Source: DATDEW01 sp046590205 (lineage in GTDB: Bacteria; Bacteroidota; Ignavibacteria; Palsa-1295). From it: 18,731 nucleotides of DNA. Positions 7,022 through 13,218 of the stretch are shown here, piece by piece; the first letter of the stretch is position 1, and each line of letters begins with the position of its first letter. The notes below the pieces were generated by a model. The model saw nothing but the letters and a program-made list of their open reading frames with translations, did no database searches and was not told the DNA's origin. The stretch lies in NCBI GenBank assembly GCA_046590205.1, contig JBKJTT010000062.1, forward strand, positions 1 through 18,731, read 5' to 3'. Position numbers and translations under genes: made by a program.

Positions 7022-7088
7022 CGCAGGTTTCCAACCTGCTCCCAACTCCACATTCTTTGCGTGAAACTACCAAAGGTTTCACGCAAAG
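7022..7088 (+). repeat. Intergenic hairpin repeat, copy 2
   Basis: It starts at the base after the stop codon of the exported-protein gene. The palindrome GCAGGTT-TCC-AACCTGC is at 7023-7039. A second perfect hairpin follows: CTTTGCGTGAAAC (7055-7067) pairs with GTTTCACGCAAAG (7076-7088) around an eight-base loop. The first 22 and last 12 bases match the repeat at 5825-5890, in the same orientation and with nearly the same length, so the two are copies of one element. Confidence 0.8.
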
Positions 7089-7123
7089 AGCGTAGAGTAT
7101 TTATACATTCATTCACTACCCCA

Positions 7124-8704
7124 ATGAAACGCATTACAGCAATACTTATCGCCCTTCTCTTTACCTCCCAACTCGCTCATTCACAGGCAGGGTATCTTGA
7201 TAAGTCATTTGGAAGTGGTGGAATCGTGAAAAGTAAAGTGAGCACAGGTGAGGGCGAAACTAGTGATATCAAGATATTACCTGACGGCAAAATACTTAGA
7301 GTTGGCAATCTGAATAGTGATGAGAAATCAGGACTTTATCTTTCGAGACATAATTATGATGGAAGTCTTGACACGACATTTCATAATGTGAAACCATTAG
7401 TGCTCTATACTAATCCTCGTATACTTCAATGCAATATTACGTTATACCAAGACGGTAGGATCCTCGTGTTTGGCTCGGCATTTTATTCTGATTGGACTTA
7501 TAGTACTCCTTTTATTGCAAGATTTGACAAAGATGGTAATCTCGATCCCACATTCGGTGTAAATGGTGTATATTTCCACCCTTATCAAGATATCCCTAAA
7601 GTTTTTATTGCATTAAAAGTTTTAGGGGATAGTTCGTTGCTTGTGGCTGGTTATGATGAAGAATTAGATAAAACAGGTTATTGGCACGATAATCCATCAT
7701 TATTTTATATTACAAAAGATGGTATGCTAGACCCGAGAAAAGGTATCAATGGAGTGATGAAACTGCCAATACTTGAGGATAGCTGTCAGGTAATTTGTGC
7801 ATTTATTGATGATAATGATAATTGCTTGTTTAGTTCGTTTAATGGTAATAGTTATACATTAGCTAAGGTTCACATTGTTAGGTACCATCCTAACGGTAAA
7901 TATGACAATAGTTTTGGTGATAGCGGCACTGTGGTATATGACCTGTCAGATCTTGGTGAATCAGTTATACAAATACAGCAAATCAGTGAGGGGAAGCTGC
8001 TCTGTTTAGTAGAGATGACAAGTGCTCCTTTTTATAAACATGCAGTAATGCGTCTATTGAATGACGGAAATCTTGATAATACATTCGCTCATTGGGGCAC
8101 CACAGATGTATTCAGTATTGCAGATACTATATTTTTCAGGAAGTTTACTGTTGATTCAAGTAATAACTTTATTTTGTCAGGTACGACTTATGATAAACAA
8201 ACAAAATCATTGTTCTCGCGAGTAGTTCGGTTTCATAGCGATGGTACACTTGATTCAAGTTTTGGTATTATGGGCGTAGCAGTAAAACTTTTTTTTCAAA
8301 TGTATGGTATTCATTCTATTTCAGTGCAAAGAGATGGAAAGTATGTGATCGGTGGGTATTCGTCGAGTAGATCAGGGGAATATTGCATGATGTACCGCCT
8401 TAATAATGAGAATACTTCAATAGTGCAAAATAAGATAGTTTCGCTTCCGCACCTCTCCCTCCACCCCACCCCCTCCACTGACAACTGCACCGTCACATAC
8501 ACACTCCCATCAAGCGGAGTATGCACAATGACTCTCCGTGATGAGAGCGGGAGGGAAGTGCGGACATTTATGACGGGTCAGTACAAAGCGGCGGGGAAGC
8601 ATGAAGATGAACTTGACCTTCGCGGTCTTGCGGCAGGAGTGTACTTCCTCTGGATAGAACATGACGGAAAAATCGAGACGGCGAAAGTAGTTGTTAGTCA
8701 CTAA
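7124..8704 (+). CDS. T9SS cargo protein with seven delta-60-type repeats
   Basis: The ATG at 7124 gives a signal peptide (MKRITAILIALLFTSQLAHS) and a 526-residue product; the frame extends upstream only into the hairpin repeat. Seven repeats with the core G-x-L-D-x-x-F-G-x-x-G start near residues 24, 81, 139, 201, 259, 316 and 375, a spacing of 57-62 residues. This is the delta-60 repeat pattern (DGxxLVxGxx ... RxxxDGxLDxxFG), thought to fold as a beta-propeller-like structure. The C terminus, about 443-526, is a T9SS type A sorting domain (LRDESGREVR, then LAAGVYFLWI), although the usual P-N-P motif reads HPTPS at 447-451. GC is low in the repeat part (20 of 60 bases at 7681-7740), unlike the upstream genes. 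It is a secreted or surface protein of unknown ligand. Confidence 0.85.
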   Translation: MKRITAILIALLFTSQLAHSQAGYLDKSFGSGGIVKSKVSTGEGETSDIKILPDGKILRVGNLNSDEKSGLYLSRHNYDGSLDTTFHNVKPLVLYTNPRILQCNITLYQDGRILVFGSAFYSDWTYSTPFIARFDKDGNLDPTFGVNGVYFHPYQDIPKVFIALKVLGDSSLLVAGYDEELDKTGYWHDNPSLFYITKDGMLDPRKGINGVMKLPILEDSCQVICAFIDDNDNCLFSSFNGNSYTLAKVHIVRYHPNGKYDNSFGDSGTVVYDLSDLGESVIQIQQISEGKLLCLVEMTSAPFYKHAVMRLLNDGNLDNTFAHWGTTDVFSIADTIFFRKFTVDSSNNFILSGTTYDKQTKSLFSRVVRFHSDGTLDSSFGIMGVAVKLFFQMYGIHSISVQRDGKYVIGGYSSSRSGEYCMMYRLNNENTSIVQNKIVSLPHLSLHPTPSTDNCTVTYTLPSSGVCTMTLRDESGREVRTFMTGQYKAAGKHEDELDLRGLAAGVYFLWIEHDGKIETAKVVVSH

Positions 8705-8757
8705 CTGCCAATTTCCGCTATTTTTTGGCATAATATTTGCTCGTTTTTATTAATAGT

Positions 8758-8782
8758 CTCTTACACCACACAGATGTAAGAG
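8758..8782. other. Inverted repeat in the 8705-8836 gap
   Basis: CTCTTACA (8758-8765) pairs perfectly with TGTAAGAG (8775-8782) around a nine-base loop. It could be a terminator for the gene ending at 8704 or a leader structure of the lipoprotein gene. A weaker stem, TGCCAA/TTGGCA (8706-8711 and 8725-8730), lies just after the stop codon. Neither has a strong T tract after it. Confidence 0.4.
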
Positions 8783-8836
8783 TATTCTGTATATGTCTCT
8801 CCCCGGCATAACTTTTAATCATTATTACACAGTTCT

Positions 8837-9496
8837 ATGAAAAATCTCATTAAACTCACACTCTATTGCAGTCTCGGTATTTTGTTTATGGTCGGGTGCA
8901 GTAAAAAGGAATCACCTGAAACAGCATTCGATTCGTTAGCGCAGGCAAACAGAACTGCTGACGGATCGGCACAAAACTCAACATCAAATGAAGGTGGTAC
9001 TGATTCGCGCACATCGGTTACGAAGGATAAGCGCTCTCAAGTCATGTCCGTTATAGGACCGAAAACCCATAAAGACCCGGTGAAGGTGCATGTCACTAAG
9101 AACGATGCTGTCACGATCGGTATCTTCAGCTATGGTGATAATCGCGAGCGTAAAGTAAGGGTTCTTCTTAATGGTAAACCATGGAGTGATCCGTTAACGC
9201 AGCGTAATAGAACCGTGAAGTTCAAGCTTTACGAGCCGGGTGATTACGAACTCTATCCCGAAGAGCTGACCTACGATAAGGCGAAAACGATACCGATGGA
9301 TTCAGTTGGACGTCATGGAGTCACCAATTCATACTCCGACGGAGGTTCGGAAATGTCATTCTTAGGATACACCGATTACCACTATCATGATTCCGGTCCG
9401 AACCGCGGACTGATCATCGTGATCATGGATTCGGATTTCGATAGGATGCTTCCGGGCACAATGGAAAATATTGCTATCAAGCGCGGAGCGAAATAA
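8837..9496 (+). CDS. Lipoprotein of unknown function
   Basis: The product has 219 residues. Residues 1-21 are a lipoprotein signal: a hydrophobic stretch then FMVGC, with Cys21 as the lipidated residue, followed by SKKE. Residues about 35-66 are a Ser/Thr/Asn/Gly/Asp-rich flexible linker. The rest is a compact domain with beta-strand alternation (KVHVTKNDAVTIGIFSYG, KVRVLLNGKPW, RTVKFKLYEPGDYELYPEEL) and a polar segment with aromatic and His residues (YTDYHYHDSGPNRG at 178-191). Because Bacteroidota lipoproteins can be surface-exposed or periplasmic, its side is unclear. I do not recognise a family. It ends at a strong hairpin shared with the convergent gene at 9549. Confidence 0.8.
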   Translation: MKNLIKLTLYCSLGILFMVGCSKKESPETAFDSLAQANRTADGSAQNSTSNEGGTDSRTSVTKDKRSQVMSVIGPKTHKDPVKVHVTKNDAVTIGIFSYGDNRERKVRVLLNGKPWSDPLTQRNRTVKFKLYEPGDYELYPEELTYDKAKTIPMDSVGRHGVTNSYSDGGSEMSFLGYTDYHYHDSGPNRGLIIVIMDSDFDRMLPGTMENIAIKRGAK

Positions 9497-9519
9497 CTGT
9501 TCGTTTGACATCTTGCGTT

Positions 9520-9547
9520 ACACGGATGGGCAATAGTCCGTCCGTGT
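9520..9547. terminator. Bidirectional terminator between convergent genes
   Basis: ACACGGATGG (9520-9529) pairs with CCGTCCGTGT (9538-9547), 10 bp with one G-T pair on RNA, and an eight-base loop. It fills the short gap between the stop at 9496 and the stop at 9549. T tracts are weak. Confidence 0.65.
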
Positions 9548-9548
9548 G

Positions 9549-10154
9549 CTAATCAAACCGATACCGCACACCTGCTGATACGATGCCCGTCGAGCCGAAG
9601 CCGCCTTCTACGCTGACTGCTATGTTACTGCCGACTCTCATTCCGAGCGGGGAGAGTTGGAAGATAGGTTCTAATCTGCTGGCTTCTGCACCGAAGGTCT
9701 CCTTCGACGTAACATTCATAACACCGAGCGATGCTGATGAATAGAACTGCACCATCTCTGTACTAAGCCAAATGAATTCCGTCCGTGCATACCCACCGAT
9801 GTATGTATTGGTAAAAACAACTTGATTTTTGTTCGCGTAATTATTGGTTTGAACGTACTTGCCGTAGAGTAAATGCAATCCGGCAGTCCATTGTCTTGTC
9901 AGGAATCCTTGAAAGCCAAGAAAGAACGTACCTTTGGATGATGTCTCTATTCTCGGTTCGGTGTCGCCGCCGGAGATGCTATCGGCGATAGGCGGTGCAA
10001 AGCCGTCACCGAGCGACATGTTCATCTGCTGCCACGAGGCGAATCCGGTACCGGCGATGATCTCGCCGTCGGGGTCGCCGCCATACGACATACGCCGCTG
10101 CTGTGCAAAGGCAGTAGTAGATAACAAAAGGAGCACAAAAGCGATACGCTTCAT
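9549..10154 (-). CDS. Outer-membrane beta-barrel protein, paralogue of 12400-13008
   Basis: I chose the ATG at 10154 because it gives a signal peptide (MKRIAFVLLLLSTTAFAQ) and a 201-residue product; upstream in-frame starts only add a non-signal extension. The mature part shows alternating hydrophobic strands and ends in an aromatic/charged tail, VRYRFD, typical of a small outer-membrane barrel. Its segment 93-145 aligns without gaps to 95-147 of the other barrel with 21 of 53 identities, and both share a LSPhGxR segment and a GFGxxGhVxxGhxYxF ending. It lies downstream of the propeller gene at 10362, with a MITE-like element between them. Role unknown; a porin-like or structural job is inference. 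Confidence 0.75.
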   Translation of the reverse strand: MKRIAFVLLLLSTTAFAQQRRMSYGGDPDGEIIAGTGFASWQQMNMSLGDGFAPPIADSISGGDTEPRIETSSKGTFFLGFQGFLTRQWTAGLHLLYGKYVQTNNYANKNQVVFTNTYIGGYARTEFIWLSTEMVQFYSSASLGVMNVTSKETFGAEASRLEPIFQLSPLGMRVGSNIAVSVEGGFGSTGIVSAGVRYRFD

Positions 10155-10220
10155 GAAGTGTAATTGATAAGCAACTCTTTTATTAATGGATAAATAGGGA
10201 AGAGAGTTCAACTATCTTGT

Positions 10221-10354
10221 CCCCTTCTCCCTCCGAGGGAGAAGGGTTAGGGATGAGGGTAAACTATTTGTAGTTTACCACACTTTTCAGAAGTAGAGGA
10301 AAGTGTAAGATTCTACCCTCACCCCCAGCCCCTCTCCCTGCAAGGGAGAGGGGT
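10221..10354. repeat. MITE-like element with 40-bp inverted termini
   Basis: Left (10221-10260) and right (10315-10354) termini are inverted copies that match at 31 of 40 positions by my alignment. Each end contains its own 11-bp hairpin with a three-base loop: 10222-10232/10236-10246 and 10329-10339/10343-10353. The centre holds two more stems: AAACTA-TTTG-TAGTTT (10261-10276) and ACACTTT/AAAGTGT (10280-10286 and 10300-10306). There is no open reading frame inside. It fills most of the gap between two minus-strand genes. The right end could also serve as terminator of the gene ending at 10362. Confidence 0.75.
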
Positions 10355-10361
10355 GTAAGAA

Positions 10362-12296
10362 TTATTGCACTACAATCTGTCGCGAGATTGTCCCTTCGCT
10401 CGTTTCGATGCGGAGGTGATAAATGCCGGCTGCAAGTTTCGAGACATCAGCAGAGAAGTTGTTGGCTCCTTCATGTGCAAAGCCGTTAAAGATTGTCATC
10501 ACATCTTCGCCAAGTAATGAGTACAGCGATGCTTTTACCATAGATGGTTCGCGTAGTGTAAGCGAGATGTTCGCTGTGTTTGTCGCAGGGTTCGGATAGA
10601 TAGCGATAGATGATATACTCGCTACATCGTCAACGCCGAGCGAGTTGCGAGTGAAGCTCCAGATTTCAGATGTTGAAGATCCACCTTCACCAGATGCAAC
10701 TACTCTCCAATAGTATGTTGTATTCGGTTCGAGTGATGCGGTATAGGAGGTATCAGCAAAGTGAAGATTAACGATGGTTGTACCAACCTTGAAAAGATTA
10801 TCTTTCGATACTTGTACATTGTAGGTACTGGCATTTGCGACACTATGCCAAATGAATGTTTCAGGAGTACCAATATCAGTTGCTTTGTCCGATGGCGAGA
10901 TGAGCATGACTTGTATCGGGGCAGGAGCCGAAGTCGTGAACGACCATGCAGCACTCCATGCAGATGAATCTTCAGCAGCCATTGCCTGTACTTGCCATGA
11001 GTATTGTGTGAGATTCATTAAACCACTAAAGGGCAACGACGTAGAAGCAACTACTGTATCAATGATAATGCTTGATGCAACAGACAGCTGTACGTGATAG
11101 CTTGTTGCATTCACGCCCTTCCAACGAAGTATATCGGTTGTGGGTACTTTTGTCGCGTTCATCGCAGGATAGGCAAGTACGACGTTCGGCTTCGTATCAG
11201 GTACCAAATGCACAACTTCATTCGACGTTGTATTCACATACCACAATGTGCTATCGGGTGCGATGGTGATACCTGCGATGCCTTTTTTACCTGTCTTTAC
11301 TCTTCCTATCTCAGCGTTCTTTTTGCCTGTTGTAGTATTATAGAAGACAATATCGCCGTTGTTATCATCTGTTACAACCAAACGGCCATCCATTACGTCA
11401 ATACCTACGGGCATGACAAGACCTGAATCAATGAATACTTCCCACTTTACTGTCTTCACACGGTAGTATTCTTCAAGCGGTTCGTATGGATTAGAGATAT
11501 TCGTCGAAGGTACACCGGAGTTAATATCGAGTCGGAGTACACGCTTGTTACCGTTATCAACTATATAGAGCCACCCTGTTTTGTGGTCAATGACCATGTG
11601 GGAGGGTTTATTCACGACACGCTTGACCTGCACTTCGGTGTAGCGCTTCAAGATACCATCTGAATGGTCATCGGCGCCTATCTCATGCGGGGTTTGAAAG
11701 TTATAGCTTACGATGTTCTTGTTGTATCCGTCAAATACCCAATAGATATTATCCTTCTCCCATGCAACACCCATTGCATACGGAGATTGATGGAGCATAT
11801 CAATATGCGAGCCAAGCGGGAGATTCGGATCCCAATTCGATTGATGCGTTCTTGCAAAAACTGATGTATCAGAAGACCAGAGAGCAGGACCCATAAATGT
11901 TTCGGTTTGGTGACCTGTCGAGTTGAGGACTTCCTGCACCGTGGTGAAGTCGCCTGTATCGCTCATTGCAAATGCAGGGGAGTTGGGCATGAAGTGTCCG
12001 CGATGCGAATCTTTGCGCTTCTCGATAACTTGCTCGGGTGTACCGGCATGATAGAAGATAGACATAGAGCTTCCTGCGGCGTCATCGCGATTCAAGACCC
12101 ATAGCTCATGACGGCGACCGGGTTTGAGGTTAAATTCGAGATCAACGGGTTTAAGTAGTCCGGCATTTGCGGCTGTGCCGATGGTGGTGGGGGTAGGAGT
12201 ACCTCCGAGGTAGCGGTCGAGAGGGTGTTGTGCAAAAGCAGAAAGCCAACAACAACAACACATCAACGTAAGGAGCGAACATCGTATCATCTTCAT
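10362..12296 (-). CDS. T9SS cargo protein: NHL-like propeller plus two fibronectin-III domains
   Basis: The ATG at 12296 gives 644 residues with a signal peptide (MKMIRCSLLTLMCCCCWLSA, then FAQ); a TTG nine bases upstream is the only earlier start. Residues about 45-365 look like an NHL/SMP-30-like six-bladed propeller (PSHMVIDHKTGWLYIVDNGN, MPVGIDVMDGRLVVTDDNNG, IAGITIAPDSTLWYVNTT). Residues about 370-456 and 462-550 are two FN3-like sandwiches, each with an aromatic W near the start (LRWKGVNATSYHVQLS and FIWHSVANASTYNVQVS) and the second with TTYYWRV. Residues about 564-644 are a T9SS type A sorting domain (IAIYPNPATNTANISL, LAAGIYHLRI). Four consecutive Cys lie in the signal peptide and are lost with it. 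It is a surface protein; ligand unknown. It sits between two paralogous barrel genes on the same strand. Confidence 0.85.
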   Translation of the reverse strand: MKMIRCSLLTLMCCCCWLSAFAQHPLDRYLGGTPTPTTIGTAANAGLLKPVDLEFNLKPGRRHELWVLNRDDAAGSSMSIFYHAGTPEQVIEKRKDSHRGHFMPNSPAFAMSDTGDFTTVQEVLNSTGHQTETFMGPALWSSDTSVFARTHQSNWDPNLPLGSHIDMLHQSPYAMGVAWEKDNIYWVFDGYNKNIVSYNFQTPHEIGADDHSDGILKRYTEVQVKRVVNKPSHMVIDHKTGWLYIVDNGNKRVLRLDINSGVPSTNISNPYEPLEEYYRVKTVKWEVFIDSGLVMPVGIDVMDGRLVVTDDNNGDIVFYNTTTGKKNAEIGRVKTGKKGIAGITIAPDSTLWYVNTTSNEVVHLVPDTKPNVVLAYPAMNATKVPTTDILRWKGVNATSYHVQLSVASSIIIDTVVASTSLPFSGLMNLTQYSWQVQAMAAEDSSAWSAAWSFTTSAPAPIQVMLISPSDKATDIGTPETFIWHSVANASTYNVQVSKDNLFKVGTTIVNLHFADTSYTASLEPNTTYYWRVVASGEGGSSTSEIWSFTRNSLGVDDVASISSIAIYPNPATNTANISLTLREPSMVKASLYSLLGEDVMTIFNGFAHEGANNFSADVSKLAAGIYHLRIETSEGTISRQIVVQ

Positions 12297-12399
12297 AAGC
12301 GTCAAAATATAGGTAAATTGAACGAACTTGATATACTAATAACACCGGAACGGAAGGTTCGTTTCAGGGGAAACTATGGGTAGTGCTAAAACAATAGAG

Positions 12400-13008
12400 T
12401 CAAAACTTATAACTCAAGCCACCCCAGACCATGCCGGAGTTGCCAAAGCCGAGCTCTGCAAAGATGCCGATGGTCTCGCCGTAACGAGCACCGATAGGGG
12501 AGAGATGGAAGCCGAACTCAACGGCGTTCTCGCGGATGCCGTTGGATGAAAATGATTGCACTGTAGATACGCCGATCGCAGCTGAAGAATATATCTCAAA
12601 CTCTCTATTTTCAAACCATCTGTAATCTGCTCTTACTAATCCGCCGATGTAGCGGTTTGAGTAGATGAATGTATTGCCGTTGGAATAGGTATTGACAATA
12701 TCGAATTCACCGTAAAAGCCGTGAAGTCCGACCCGCCACAGCGAAGAGAGATACGCTTTTATTCCGCCGGAATAATTTCCTTTTGAACGAACATGAATGT
12801 CATAGTCGCTCGTGCTGCCATCGGTAATACTTTCGGGAGCATTGATATGAAAGCCATGACCTCTGGCAAGTATAATTTCATGGAACGGCAAAAATCCTAC
12901 ACCGAAAACTGCTTCGATGATCGGATTAGCAATACCTGGCATTTGCTTTTGCGCAAAGCCATCATAAGCCAAAGATAGAATGATCAGTAACGAAAATACA
13001 TACTTCAT
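12400..13008 (-). CDS. Outer-membrane beta-barrel protein, paralogue of 9549-10154
   Basis: The product has 202 residues. Residues 1-20 are a signal peptide (MKYVFSLLIILSLAYDGFAQ). The rest is rich in Gly and aromatic residues in alternating strands and ends in GGLSYKF, a typical outer-membrane-barrel C terminus with a final Phe. It shares YIGGxxRxxxxW, YSSAxxGV and LSPIGxR with the barrel at 9549-10154. It is the first gene of a minus-strand group of three and diverges from the OmpA gene at 13219 across a 210-bp gap. A passive outer-membrane or porin-like role is possible; nothing shows a substrate. Confidence 0.75.
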   Translation of the reverse strand: MKYVFSLLIILSLAYDGFAQKQMPGIANPIIEAVFGVGFLPFHEIILARGHGFHINAPESITDGSTSDYDIHVRSKGNYSGGIKAYLSSLWRVGLHGFYGEFDIVNTYSNGNTFIYSNRYIGGLVRADYRWFENREFEIYSSAAIGVSTVQSFSSNGIRENAVEFGFHLSPIGARYGETIGIFAELGFGNSGMVWGGLSYKF

Positions 13009-13127
13009 CTACACTCAAACACAGAGCGAAGTGACGTAATTTCATATTTCACGACTAACTATCTCTCGCCTGTGACCACCTTCCGTGTATAAGACATTTT
13101 CTGCCGATTTCCAAATACAAAATATCC

Positions 13128-13145
13128 TTACCCCATTTTACCCCA
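13128..13145. repeat. Tandem direct repeat TTACCCCA in a divergent intergenic region
   Basis: TTACCCCA occurs at 13128-13135 and again at 13138-13145, ten bases apart, so both copies face the same side of the helix. It lies between the divergent genes at 13008 and 13219 and could be a regulator site. No other evidence supports this. Confidence 0.35.
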
Positions 13146-13186
13146 CCCTCTATATTACTTTATCGTCTATTTGCCAATTTTTGCTG

Positions 13187-13194
13187 TATATTTG
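13187..13194 (+). promoter_or_regulatory. Candidate Bacteroidota -7 element for the OmpA-like gene
   Basis: TATATTTG exactly matches TAnnTTTG and lies 24 bases before the ATG at 13219, the same spacing as the candidate for the esterase gene at 932. A TTTG is at 13170-13173, but that is closer than the usual -33 distance. The leader would be short and lacks a Shine-Dalgarno site. Confidence 0.45.
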
Positions 13195-13218
13195 TGATAC
13201 TCATAATCTACTCTACAC

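Noticed and set aside
10155..10220. Longer start for the barrel gene, into the 3' side of the MITE-like element
   Set aside because: The added residues are not signal-like, and the ATG at 10154 gives a standard signal peptide.
12297..12305. TTG start for the propeller gene at 12305
   Set aside because: The ATG at 12296 gives a clean signal peptide, and the TTG adds only three residues with no ribosome site.
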